NCBI RefSeq assembly: GCF_963678635.1
Contig: NC_087064.1
Coordinates: 36,279,716-36,343,715, forward strand
Reading direction: 5' to 3'
From: Symsagittifera roscoffensis
Lineage: Eukaryota; Xenacoelomorpha; Acoela; Convolutidae
DNA: 64,000 nt
The notes beneath the pieces were generated by a model. It was not told the origin of the DNA. It saw only the letters and a program-made list of their open reading frames with translations, and did no database searches. Positions 32,700-44,488 of the stretch are shown here, piece by piece. Each line of letters starts with the position of its first letter. Positions within the stretch are counted from its first letter, which is position 1. Both the position numbers and the translations under genes were made by a program.

Positions 32700-35600
32700 G
32701 AAGAAATACGAAAGGTGAGTGAGCCTTCGAAGCAACACCCCTCAAGTGACGTCAATCGGGCTTGCCAACAGCAACCGGCGGGACCCCCAGGTGAAGTTGG
32801 AAAGAGACTGACAATCACTATGGGGCTGGATGGGGAACAGATCACAATCAGGGAGAGGAAGTCTAGTCTGGGCGAGAGCTTAGAGGATTTAAAGCGGAAA
32901 AGCATCAACAGACGGTAAGTTGAAAACAAAACTGCTAATTTGACGCCACTTTTAGATCAATCCATAGCTTAACACCCTTTTCTTCGAATTGCAATTCGAA
33001 AAAATCATAAGTTGTTCAGACCCTATTTGCTATATAAGCATCACAAGAACACGTCAAAACATGTGAGACTATTCCAGGTCTCAGAAGTGTCTGAGTCAGC
33101 AGTACTCTTCCCCTGGCTGTGACATAGCGGAGGAGGACAGTCGCTTCTTCCTCAGCTCAGACTACGAGGGCGAGGGGGAGTTACGTGTGGGAGGGGGTGG
33201 CAACAATCGGAGTGATGAACTCCTTAAGAAACTCATGCACATGGCCAAGGAGATGTCAAGCTCTATCGGTGAGATATTATGATCCGTTCATTAATTTAGT
33301 CGATTAAGACAGAAAAGTATATTTTTTCTAAGATAAAAGTGGGAACTTAATCACTGATCAAACATCCATTGATAATCTCCATTATAATAAGCAATCCCTA
33401 AATCATGGATAGTATTTCTTGCGTCAATCGACTCATCTATTGATATGATATGTTTTCATCAGCGTTTGTTTTTGCTATTCTTTATAAAGTATACGCGTTT
33501 GAGTTTCCGCGTGAAGTTTCAAAATTAACAGCTGCGCATGCCTTTACAGAGAGGCGATGCTTGGCTTCCAGTTAAGAGCGGCTTGGTTTTCATAAAATTT
33601 CCTTATTTTGTTTTTTTTTCTAATTAGTCGTGGATTAAATTGGTCCTTGGGTCTTATGCGTTAAACGGCCCAAAAATCAAAATTGAAGCAAAATGAAAAC
33701 TAAAACTGAAACTGATCCTGATTGGCTAATATTAGCCAATCAAATTCGAGCAACTAGGTCGGCCATTTCGATTGATACTGAGATTAATCCTGATTGGCTC
33801 GTATAATATGTAATAACTGAAGTAATTGTATGTTGATTACGTGTTTTCAATTTGAAATAGAATTTCTGACTATTTTCCTAATTTTGGGCCGTTTAACGCA
33901 TAAGACCCTTGGTCCTTAAAACATGAACATTTTTTTTTCGACAGCGGAGGCTTCAGTCACTTTATCATTGGTCTCAAAATATACCTTCAGAGTGCCAAGC
34001 AAATGTAACTTCAGAAACAGACGTCAAAATTCTCATTAAGTTAATTGAAGTGATGAAAAATTGATCAAACGAACAAAATAGATGAAAACTCATCCTGCGA
34101 CATGAAACAAAAAATGCCAATTTTTTACGCGCATTTCTAACAGAAATTGTCGTAAACATGAAACAAGACTGCTCGTAACAGGGAGAAGCCCTGAATGTTG
34201 CGACTGCCTTTTAAGGTTTATTGAGCAGCAGTAATACATAAAAAAATTAAATGAAATAAAATAAAATGAAATTTTTTTCTTCTAAAATTTGAAATTTTTT
34301 CAATGAAAATCATCCCCCCACACGCCATATAAAGTACAAAAGGATAAATTTCGTTCCTTGTAACAAATCAATTATGGCAAATAAGCTTCGTTTAACCAAT
34401 TTGGAACGATTTTTTTAAGAGGGATTAAATCTCCGCTTACGCGTTAATAACTCGAATTATATCGCGCGTTAATTGTCCCAAATTGGTCAAAATGGCCAAA
34501 ATGGCAGCCTTTAAACCCTCATAACTTTACAAAAAATAATCACAGGTGAAATATCTTTTCAAATTTAAGCTCAGGACAACAATATTTTTTGAATGATATA
34601 AAAAAATTCCGTCAAAAATGGCTAGTTAAAAAGTCGAAATTTGTCTGAAGAAAAAAAAACCCACCCCGAGCACAAATATTCCGTTACTTTTGTATCGAAA
34701 GTCGGAGCAAATAGGAAGTCATACAAACCTGAGTCGCATGAGAATTAAAATTACGAATTGGCTTGCTTCAATTAAGTTTGGAATATTGTGTGTGCAAGAA
34801 AAATTACCACGCTGAAAAACATTGCACTCACGTTTTCATCAGACCACATCCCTGAGTCTGCATTTTGCAGCCAATTAAAAAAAAAATTCTCTAAAAATTG
34901 ATTAAGTGATCAAAAATGTTTTTTTTTCTTTTTTTCTTCAATTTATCCAATTACCCGCTTTGTTTAGCTGCATTAAGCGTCTTTTATCCCTATAAAAACA
35001 TCAATTGACTAGCTTCAAAGAATTCGAAATCGTTTTTATCTGCGGCTTACGCAGGTTATAAGAACTCAAAATATCGCTCGTTAGTTACCGTAATTTGGCC
35101 AAATTAGCTATTTTTAAACTCCCAAGTCTTCATTAAATCGGCCAAAATAGCTATTTTTAAACTTCCAAAAAAAATGATCATAGATACTTTTTCTGAGGAC
35201 AACAATATTCTCAAGGATAACAATATACTCCAGATGGTACAAAAAGTCTGTCATAAATTTTTTTAGGCGAAACATTTTCTTACATTTGAACTGAGGGAGT
35301 AGATGTCTTTTTTGTGGTATAAAACTGGTTGATTTCCAACTAAAATTCGATCACCGAAATTGGTCTGAATGACAAAACCAATCGAAACAAATATATTACA
35401 GTCGGACCAAAAATAAAATTAAGGTTTTTATAAAAATTGTAACGCAGACTTCAAACATACTGCGTGATCAGTAAAATAGCCATGGTGGGCGACAAAAACT
35501 CTTCTGTACCATCTATTAAACAGTTGTAATCTTGTTTTGGTTTTCAAAAGTCCTTGATGGTACGAGAAAAAAGTTTGTTTTTCAAACCCTCAGTATTCAG

Positions 35601-38600
35601 TATGTTGAAAAACCCAATTAACTGGCAACAAGGTATAGTGTTTTTTAGTCAGCCAGCCCGGAGGCCGAACCCGGAGGTAAACTAGTTAAGTTGAGAAGAG
35701 CGCATATAACAAGTGCCCATTAGGCTATGACATTAAACAAAACCTCACCTTGCAAATTGCAGCGCACGTGCAATTTGAGCCTGCGCACAAGATTGATGGG
35801 CACCGGAGCGTCAAATTTAGCAGTTCAGAGAGTTTTTGGCCGAAAAAAAAAATAGTTTTTAGAAAAAATAATCTGAGAAATTTGATCCTCTCCCTTTTTA
35901 TGCCTTGATTGAATTCTTTAATAGATATTACTGTTGAGAAAAAAGTGGAATACAAAAACTTGTGGTCGTTTTTGACGCCAGGTTAAAACATTTAGTGCCT
36001 CCGCTCAAGTAATTAATAAGAAATTATATCAACTTGAGAAAGTTCATCTGAAATAACCAGTTGGTATCACAGCTTTTGTTTACAGATACCAAGTACAAGT
36101 TGAAGGTGAAGAAGAAGCCGGAGCTGAAGGAGCACTTGCTGGCGTGTGCTGCTCTGAGGAAGCTGTTCTTACAGGGGGAATGCAACGAAAAGGCACCACT
36201 CAACCCAGTCACCAAAACCATATGGTACGAGGGCATATACTGGCTCCCCCCAACTCAATTCTTCCAGCTCTGTACAATTACTAGATTAACACTATATCTA
36301 AAAAGTTTATTGAGAGCCGCAATTAATTTTTCAAAACCGCATTACACAAAATCGCATTTCTTGGTGCGCTCGAGTATTTCTGAAATTTTTTGAATAATAA
36401 CGTTGTGTGCTCCCATGCAAAGAACCACCTTTAATTTTATTTTATAGTGTCCATTTTTGACCGAGAGGTCTTAAAGTTTTGGGCCTGCCTCAAAAAACTC
36501 ACCTAATGCACTGTAAGCTAAGCTTAGCAAAATATAGTTTTCTGAAAAACCTCAGAAAATCAGTTTTGCCGACAATTTCAAAAATTTTTAATGAGAAAAC
36601 CCCTTCGATAAAATCTTAAATCCTCGCCTGAAGTCAGGTTTTTGATACTTTGAATTTTGCTTCAGGAAAAAGTGGAAAGAGTTGAGTGAAGAGAGTAAAC
36701 ATGTGTCTGATTTGAAGATGAAAGAACTTCTAATCGATCACGCGGAAGCAGGCATCAAGGTGTGCACCATTTTAACATTACTATTTCTAACAGAATAATT
36801 TTACTTATCTGTTGATAATTTTTTTGATTTGCTTGTTAGATTTTTATGACAGATCCGGACTTCAGCGGCCTCATTCAGAAGAACTCCACCATCACAGAAT
36901 TCAAGACACTTTTAGAACAGTACAAGAGCAGTCTTCGTAAGCCAAACCCAATGTCAAAATTCTTATTCATTCTGTTACGAATTTTTCTGAAAAAGAATAA
37001 TACTTCTGAATTTAAAGTAATCAATTAATTGGCTTACAAATATATATATAATTTTAGTTTTTTCTGCGATGTTTTTGTTAAGATGAAACATCTACGAGCA
37101 GTGGTTCATCGAGGCCTTCGATGGACAAAAAACCGACGCACGAAGAAGTTATTGGCGAGGCCGATGTTGATGCACACATGAAACAATTCACGTACATGCA
37201 AACCAAGGTGAGATCAGCTCAAAACAAGTTTTGAATAATTTTTTGGGATCTTTTTGGCTATTTCATCTCTACCGCATTCAATCATAAACAGTAAAAAACT
37301 GTAATAAACTAATTCCACGACTAGAAATTTGCAACTAGTGTACCTAGTCACGAATTACGCTTTTTGCAATGAAGGTGTTAACGAGTAATCAATTTTGTGC
37401 TTTCATATCACTTTTCTTAGGCTTAGAAGCAGTCGCAGATCTAAAATTATCTCGAGGGAGGCAGATTTTCAAAAAAGTCCAAAATTTTCTCAAAGCACTA
37501 AAAATACCGCCATTTTTGGCTCTAATTTAGAGGTTTGGTCCAAAAAAAATTACAATTTATGGACGCTAAAAATACAAGATTGGTCAGCCAAAAAAATTGT
37601 CGAAAGATAATATCAAAAGGGATATTTGAGTGATGAAGGGGTAAAATATCTGGAAACCCCGCGCCCCGAAATCCGCTACTGGATAAAAGCCTGATTGATG
37701 AAAACTATAATCGAAAAACTGATGATGACATATAATTTCCTAAATTCGTAAACTGCATAGGTCACCAAATCGTACCTTGAGCTGATGACGTCACTGAAGA
37801 CAAGATGGACTGATTCGGGCAATGACGTCATGAGTAGGGAGAATGTGGCGAAGAAGACCAGGGAGGATCTGTTGAGTGTGCAAGACCAGCTGGTCAAGTA
37901 CCAGAACAGTCTGGTCATGTACCAGGCAGACATCAACTCTCTCTGGCAGTGCATGATAGAACACCAGCAGGCCATGAACAACGACTTCCAATGGGACTTC
38001 GTCGTGAGTTACTTTCAGCTTAATTCATAAGAATCAGTCATGTTAATCTGCCGACTAAAGCTAACAATTTGTTTCTTGGTCCTTTTGATTGAATAAATTG
38101 TTAAAATAAACAAGCATAACCACAAAATGTTACGAAGAAATCACAAAATGTCACGACCACCCATATTTTTGCAAAATTTGGAATATCTACATTTTTACAA
38201 CAAGATAGGTGAAGTGGCCCTTAAGTTGGTGAAGAGACCCTTAATCAGTTTGGTGGTTTGACCCTTAAACTAACAAGATGTACAAATTGAATTTCTTGCT
38301 GAGCATATTGCTAGGGGTCCTCTTTAAAATGTACAGCCACATTTCATACAATTATTGTTGCGTTCTTAACTTACAGTTGGTTCCCTTTTGACTTTAAAAA
38401 TGTTAAAAAACTAATGCGCAGAAAATCCGTTGGATTAAAAAATTTTCGTCATTTTCATTTAGTCAATAATTTTTTTCGTCAATGAGTTTGACATATAGAG
38501 CTTCTAATGGGGGTAGTATTTCGATTATAAATGTTCCTTGGATGTCAAAGTTGTTCTAATATTATTTAAGAAAATATTCCTAAACCTACCATCTCCAGCG

Positions 38601-41600
38601 TTGATATCACACTTTTTCAGCATTTCAGCTAAGGCTCCTTAGAGACGTTCTAACGATTCCTTGTCTTTTTTTGTTGTTAAGCAATTTATGTCTCTGAAAT
38701 GTCACGTTAGTCTTCCTCACTAAACAGGATGCTGAAAACTTTCAGAATGCTTTGAATGAAATCCGGATGACTTTGGCCTCTGTGATGTTTTGACCACGAG
38801 TACGTTTACCTTTGTTCCCCATGCGAGGAAAAACGTTGATCGAAATATTTTGTCCATCTTGTCTATTGGCATCACGTTTAAACGCTTTGTCTCCGTTTTG
38901 ATTGATACGTTTTCTTTTGTCGTCAAATCTTTTTTGTTCGCGGGCTTTGCTCTCGACTCTTGCGTTTCTCTTTGCTTGTTATCACCATCCATTTGATTTT
39001 CTAGTGTTGGATAGTGTGGGTGGTGTCTTTCTATCGAATTTAGCAAATTCTCAATGTCTATTATTTTTTCTACGATAAAAGTTAAACGAAAAAAATCACT
39101 CGGCAATGATTGGGTCTACGGTGTGATTAAAACAAAAGGGAGTTTGTTTTCGTTACTGTTTGACTGCACCATGATATTATAATCTTTTGTAACAAATAAT
39201 TCTACATGTTCACAAATGATTAAATTGTAGAGCGTAAAAATTAAGGAAAATCGAAGTTGAAATCTTAGAGATTCAGAGAGACAGTCTCACCGTCGGAGAG
39301 AATGAATACGCAAAGATAAATATAAGGAACTTCTAATGTAATTAAGATAGGCTGTAAAAAAATATATGAAAGTGTAAAAAACTTTTTTCAAAATTTTTTT
39401 TGGTGTTCCTTTTTCTTCTTAAAATTATAAGTTTTCTATAATTTTGCTTAAAACTTTCGCGGCATTATCAAATAATGCACTTTTTTCATATGTTATGAAA
39501 AAAAAAATTTTTTTTTTTGCATATTTTATTATAATATAATTTGAGGGGAAACAACCTCAAAACCTAACAAAGTTCTAATTTTGAGATTATCATCCAATGT
39601 ATAATTCTTACTGTTGTTGCATCGTATGATTTCCAAGAAATCAAATTGATTTATTTTTGACGTACGGGAAAACTTTCAAAGGTAGCTCAAACAGTTTCCT
39701 TTTTTAAGATCTTATGACGATGAGAAACAATGTTTTTGTAAAAAACTTAAAATTGCGAAGTGTTTTCAGCTCATTATAATCTCAACAGAGCACCGATTTT
39801 ACTTAGCTTTGATTGCTCTGATAAATGAAAAACTGGCAGATGACAACGCGTTTTGATATGAATTGTTCTCTTTATTTCTAAAAGATTTCTGTCAAAACTT
39901 AAGACTAGTTTTCAGAAACAATTCGATTCGAGCAACTAGCCAACTAGCCACTGATGGTAGCACCCTTGGCATATGTAACAACCTTGACACGCTCCCTTGG
40001 TGCTCCCTTATGATAACAAGCGCGGGCATAAATAACGACTTTGGTGTAACCCAGATGTAACAAATTTAGCAAATGAAAAAAAAATCAAAAATTGCTCAAA
40101 TAGCTTCGTTCTCAAGACCTGATGATGATGAGAAACAAAATTTCCTTAAAAAGTTATGATTTATGAGTTGTTTTCAGCTCATTATAATCTCAGCAGAGCA
40201 CGGATTTTATTAAGTTTTGACTGCTTTGATAAATGAAAAATTGGCAGACAGCAGCGTTTTGATATGAATTGTTTTCTTTTTTTTTCAGAATAAAAGTAAT
40301 TATATAGAAATTTTATCAAAAGAAGTTTATAAATCTGGTTTTTCAAAAAAGTTTTCTGCGCAATGGTTATCAGCGCTGCATGTGTGATGAAACGGGCTTT
40401 AGTAACAAACGATCACAAAATTTGAGAAAAACTTTTAATCACAAAATCATTGATGGCATTTTTTTTGCAATAACGAATTTTGCCTCGATAGAAGAAAGGA
40501 GCTGTTGATTCAAGCGTTTTTTTTCCGATAGTCAGCCAACACGTGTCGATTTCTGTCAAAACTTAAGACTAGTTTTCAGAAACAATTCGATTTCGACAAA
40601 AAATTTGAAGTAGAATAACTAATACTATTTTTATGAGACCCATTAAATTTTCATTCAGATAAACGTTTCAAATAAAAATTCAAAGTAGCTTAGTTTTTCT
40701 ACAACGAAACTGGAATTAAAAAACAAAGCTACGCACATTTTTTTTCACAGATCTGCAGTTGTTGGGAGTTAATTTTGAAAAGGAATTTTATTTAGATTTT
40801 TTTTCAGGTCTTAAGGCATTTTATTCAAGTTTTACTCTGACTGAGAGTTTTATTTATAATGGTGTTTATAGACTTTTTCTGAAAAATGATGAAGTAAATC
40901 AAAACTTTACCATTCAAAATCATAATGATAATTGCGCTCAAACAAAACAAAAACTAGAAAAACAGAACATCTGAATAACGAGCAACCAACAAGAAGGACA
41001 GACTTTTTCGACCAAATTTATTGAAATGGATGAATTCAAAGATCAGAACAAAAGTCAAAGAAGAACTAAAAAAAGTCAATTATTCTTTTTCATTTTTTTG
41101 CTAAATTTTGTATTGTTTTCATGTTTTAGCTAAATTTTGTATTTTTTCTTTTAAAGAGCGACTGAATAAGCTCAAAACATCTGCAAAATAATGATCCATC
41201 AAAATCTTCAAAAAAGTATATAAATTGCAGTAGTCTGAAAAAAGGAAAAGGTCAGACCAATTTTTGAGACCTTGAAGCATTTTTTGTGAATTTTCATCGG
41301 AATCTGAATTGCTACTAATAGGCCGCTGGTAAAATACTTCTCTTGAAGCCATACAAGCTTTTCTACAAAAACAAACAACCTACGCCATAGTTTCCTACTT
41401 TCGTTTCGTGAAGTGGACATAGATTAATGAACATATATATAAAACCTAAATTATATATTTACATGTACATAGTTCTGCCACAGTTCTGAAGATTTTGATG
41501 GATCAGGGCTTCACACAATTAAGGCTACACACAATGATCAGGTCCGTTTTGATCTACTGTGTTTGCCTGCGATTCTATAGCATAAGGGATCAAGTTTCAT

Positions 41601-41896
41601 GTCCCACCTGATACTTTTATTTGATACAGTTGTTTCCTCCTCACTTGTTTCCTCATCGCTTTGTTGTCGCTTTAGGAGTCTGTGAACGGTGACGACGTCA
41701 ATGACATTGGGAACGGATACTCCCGAAAGCAAAAGAAGCGTAAGTTAAAGAGACCTCAAATCTACCTTTGTCGAGCAGTCTGAAATAATTAGTTCCAAGC
41801 TATAGCAAGAAATTGTATTTAAAAACTTTGCTTTTAGTTCACAAGAGAGTGTCGCGTTTCTTCGCAAAGAAGTTCGGGAAAGGAAAGAAGAAATGA
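32700..41896 (+). CDS. multi-exon gene for an unrecognised charged, helix-rich protein (C-terminal part)
   Basis: Exons with matching phases: 32700-32914, 33078-33268, 36086-36224, 36666-36759, 36840-36936, 37083-37207, 37761-38003, 41676-41739, 41838-41896; all junctions are GT-AG. Together with 25403-25521 they encode about 445 residues. Order: Lys/Glu-rich start (EEIRKVSEP), a compact segment (RLTITMGLDGEQITIRER), a Gly/Asp region (SSDYEGEGELRVGGGG), then predicted helices (KYKLKVKKKPELKEHLLACA; FKTLLEQYKSSL; LLSVQDQLVKYQNSLVMYQA), a short acidic linker (NGDDVNDIGNGY) and a basic tail HKRVSRFFAKKFGKGKKK before TGA at 41894. No signal peptide or membrane segment is seen in this part. Poly(A) signals AATAAA lie near 42260-42280. 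I do not recognise the family. A cytoplasmic or membrane-apposed scaffold role would fit the helices and basic tail but is only inference. The 3.7-kb intron before 41676 could hide an alternative exon. Confidence 0.8.
33640..33917. mobile_element. Mutator-type miniature element with 9-bp target duplication
   Basis: A 260-bp element (33649-33908) has perfect 27-bp terminal inverted repeats starting GGGTCTTATGCG and ending CGCATAAGACCC. It is flanked by identical 9-bp direct repeats TTGGTCCTT (33640-33648 and 33909-33917). A 9-bp duplication is typical of Mutator-like elements. The inside holds a short palindrome, attggctaatattagccaat. It lies in the intron between exons 33078-33268 and 36086-36224. 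Confidence 0.9.
34162..34706. repeat. dispersed ~530-550-bp repeat, copy 2
   Basis: Closely similar copy of 4877-5405 in the same orientation, inside an intron of the host gene. Shared blocks run from aacaagactgctcgt to tatcgaaagtcgga with scattered substitutions. Confidence 0.8.
34707..36085. other. intron sequence, nothing recognised
   Basis: AT-rich intronic sequence between host exons. Short open frames on both strands have no domain and no splice support. Confidence 0.4.
38004..41675. other. intron with internal direct repeats
   Basis: Two diverged direct copies of about 195 bp lie at 39676-39870 and 40091-40280 (shared ttttcagctcattataatctc, taaatgaaaaa.tggcaga, ttttgatatgaattgtt). 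A second pair, ctgtcaaaacttaagactag plus ttttcagaaacaattcgat, lies at 39888-39933 and 40552-40594. A 128-codon minus-strand frame (38720-39106) has no ATG at its start and no recognised domain. Confidence 0.6.
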
Positions 41897-42796
41897 TAAC
41901 AAAAGAATTGTTTTCCGAGTGAGATTTGCCAGAAGGAAACTGACTCTGATTTTGGACTCAATAATGATTACTCGTTTTTAAATGCTGTAGTTTTTAAAAT
42001 TAGAAAGCTTCAAAAGGCTTAAATTAGTTGGTAGGCTGAAAGTCATCTATTTTTTGGCAAGATGAAAACTAAGTTTCTTTAAAGCTTTTTTGTGCCACTT
42101 AGAGGAACATCAAATTGTTGAATTTGAAAAAAGAATGCTTATTATCTAAGAAATTTGAAACTCCCTTTCACTGAAATTCTAAATTCGTTCATGTAACGTT
42201 TTAACTTGACCTTTTTAAAAAATCAAAAAATGATCAGAAACGATATATAATTTCAGCAAATAAATACTAAAATCTAATAAATTTCTCGTTTGCTCGTTAT
42301 AGGGGGCACGGCACGTCCGCTCTATTGTAACCTTTTAGCTTTTCTTGAAAGCATTGAAGCTTCTTTGTAGACCATTAGCTTTTGTTTACCATTTGGTTAG
42401 GCAACGGAGCTGCTATGTTGTTCTCTGTTGTTAGGAAATTAAGATTCATAGTCATAAAATCAAGACGGAACGCTTGTAAATCCATCCCAAGGCAAAACTA
42501 ATCTATTAAACCAGAAACAAAAGGAATCCGAATCGCTTCAAAATGCCTTAAACGTCCTTCGCACTGCGAGAATTATCTTGTCATTAATAATCTATCGTTT
42601 TATTCGCCAAATAACTTCAAAAATCATGTTAACCTCAAACAACTGCACTTGAGGGAAGTTATACTTGAATAATTTCTACCCATAAAAGTTCCAAGGAACA
42701 TTTTAACCTTCAATATTTATCGAGTGATCTTCAATATTTAGGTTGACTTTAACCTTGCTATTTACTTGAACTGAACCGAAATAACTCAAATAACAA
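41897..42796. other. 3' UTR and intergenic region between the two host genes
   Basis: About 900 bp separates the stop of the charged-protein gene from the ATG of the next gene on the same strand. AATAAA signals near 42260 and 42276 probably end the first transcript. No TATA box or other promoter element for the second gene can be named with confidence. Confidence 0.5.
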
Positions 42797-44488
42797 ATGA
42801 GTGCGGCCATAGACTCAAATAAAGTATCCAATGACGTCATAAAAAAGATTCCCAAAACAAACAAGCGGGTTCGAATCCTGACGGGGTCCCATTTGGAACA
42901 GCTTCAGAGTCAATGTTGCGACGACTGTGTGCTGTTCTACGCAAAGAGTGAGGACAAAAGTTACGTGAAACAGCGGAAAGGTGTTCAGCCATGTTTTGGA
43001 GATGTATGCCGATCTCCCGATTCGTGCTTCGAACTCGAGTTCGACTTCAGTTACGCCGACGAGGATTGTATCCAAGAATGGGAAAACGAACCAGAACCAA
43101 TTGACGGAATTCAAACCGAATCCTTACAATTGAAGCCAACAATCATCGAGGATGGCGCTGATATGATGATTCAGGTCGGGTCACATCCCAAATCAAAGTT
43201 TGACAAATCTTCAAGTTCTGAAAAGCAACCTCAAAATAGGTCGACACCAAAAAGCAGCATCCCACCAATAATGAATGAGATAAGTTCTCAAAATGTTACA
43301 CGGTCAAATACCAAATTAAAAAACAGAAATTCCCCAACAGCTGAAGTGTTGAAATCCCAAAACTTTGATTCAAAAACCACCAACACGCCATCAGTTGTGA
43401 TGAAATCTCTGAATCATACGGGATCAAACTTCGATTCAAAAACCACCAACTCGCCATCAGTTGAAATGGAAACTCTGAATCATACGGGATCAAACTTCGA
43501 TTCAAAAACCACCAACTCGCCATCAGTTGAAAAGGAAACTCTGAATCATACGGGGTCTAGCTTCAAACCAAAAATCACAAACTCGCATTCAGTCGAAGTA
43601 TCCAACAAGAAAAACCAAAGAACAAAAAACGAAAATTCCTCATCACTTGAAATTCAAAGCATCGAAAGCAATTCGCCACGTCAAGTAAGCCGAAATTCTA
43701 CGATAGATAGAGGTTACAGCAAGAATGTTCTGGAAGAAATCAGCAGGTGTGGGAAGACAATTGATGACACAATATTGACACCTGACAGTACAATACCAGA
43801 AGAAGAAATATTCGGACCGTCGAAAAATAGGCAGATCGAAAAAGAGAAACCAGCAAAAACTTTCAAACCAATAGAAAAAAATCAGTCTCCGAAAACATAT
43901 AATAAGGACGTTTACAACTCGTATACTAAGCACGAAAAACATTCGCCACAAAAGCCAACTGCCAAACTTATTGACAATTTCTATTCGACCAAGCAAGAAA
44001 CAGGTTTTAGCAATAATGTATCACCTCCCATTCAGAAAATAGAAAAGCGACAAGAGTTGAGATTGAACAACCACCTGTATGATAAAGAGATACCTGTTTT
44101 GGTGTCCAGCATGAAGCAGGGATACAAGGAAATTGCTATTCGGAAAAAAGTGCTGAACAACTTCTCGAACGCGAACGTCAATAATGAACTCAACTTGAAT
44201 CATGGTTCAAAAAACGGAAAAACGACGGACAATTTCTCTAACAAAGAATTTCAAGATAATTCTTCAAATGCCAATGGGCTCCAACTTTCATCACATTCTG
44301 AATCGCAGGACAGTTATCAAAAATCACCAAGGTCTAAAATAGACAATTCGGCTAATAATTCACATGCCAATGACAATGATTGGTCTTTTGAGGAAGAAGA
44401 CGGTTCAAGCGACATACCGTGGATTAGATCAACAAAGATCAAATACCCTCTGCTGTGTGACCCACACAGACTTATAATTTTAGACTAA
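42797..44488 (+). CDS. intronless 563-residue protein of unknown function with internal repeats
   Basis: Runs from ATG 42797 (MSAAIDSNK) to TAA 44486-44488. Residues 1-110 are the most ordered part: a basic start (KRVRILTGSHLEQLQ), a cysteine cluster (QCCDDC, then C-F-G-D-V-C and SCFELEF) and an acidic stretch. Residues 150-530 are low-complexity Ser/Asn/Lys-rich and probably disordered. Three 22-residue repeats (unit NFDSKTTNSPSVEMETLNHT plus GS) lie at residues 189-254, with a decayed fourth. The C-terminus is distinct and partly hydrophobic (DIPWIRSTKIKYPLLCDPHR, then LIILD), so a short linear motif there is possible. No signal peptide, membrane segment or known domain. A poly(A) signal AATAAA lies near 44717. 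The length of the open frame and the in-frame repeats support a real gene; function is not recognised. Confidence 0.8.
   Translation: MSAAIDSNKVSNDVIKKIPKTNKRVRILTGSHLEQLQSQCCDDCVLFYAKSEDKSYVKQRKGVQPCFGDVCRSPDSCFELEFDFSYADEDCIQEWENEPEPIDGIQTESLQLKPTIIEDGADMMIQVGSHPKSKFDKSSSSEKQPQNRSTPKSSIPPIMNEISSQNVTRSNTKLKNRNSPTAEVLKSQNFDSKTTNTPSVVMKSLNHTGSNFDSKTTNSPSVEMETLNHTGSNFDSKTTNSPSVEKETLNHTGSSFKPKITNSHSVEVSNKKNQRTKNENSSSLEIQSIESNSPRQVSRNSTIDRGYSKNVLEEISRCGKTIDDTILTPDSTIPEEEIFGPSKNRQIEKEKPAKTFKPIEKNQSPKTYNKDVYNSYTKHEKHSPQKPTAKLIDNFYSTKQETGFSNNVSPPIQKIEKRQELRLNNHLYDKEIPVLVSSMKQGYKEIAIRKKVLNNFSNANVNNELNLNHGSKNGKTTDNFSNKEFQDNSSNANGLQLSSHSESQDSYQKSPRSKIDNSANNSHANDNDWSFEEEDGSSDIPWIRSTKIKYPLLCDPHRLIILD
43361..43558 (+). 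repeat. three in-frame 66-bp tandem repeats
   Basis: Unit starts at 43361, 43427 and 43493 (aacttcgattcaaaaaccac), period exactly 66 bp, then a degenerate fourth copy from 43559. Copies two and three differ by very few bases, so the expansion is recent and it preserves the reading frame. Confidence 0.95.

Noticed and set aside
38720-39106. 128-codon minus-strand frame
   Set aside because: It lacks an ATG start, has no recognised domain and no splice sites in context. An old transposon fragment is possible but not supportable.
42868-42890. B-box-like GGGTTCGAATCC on the plus strand
   Set aside because: It lies inside the 563-codon frame and has no A box or tRNA folding upstream.
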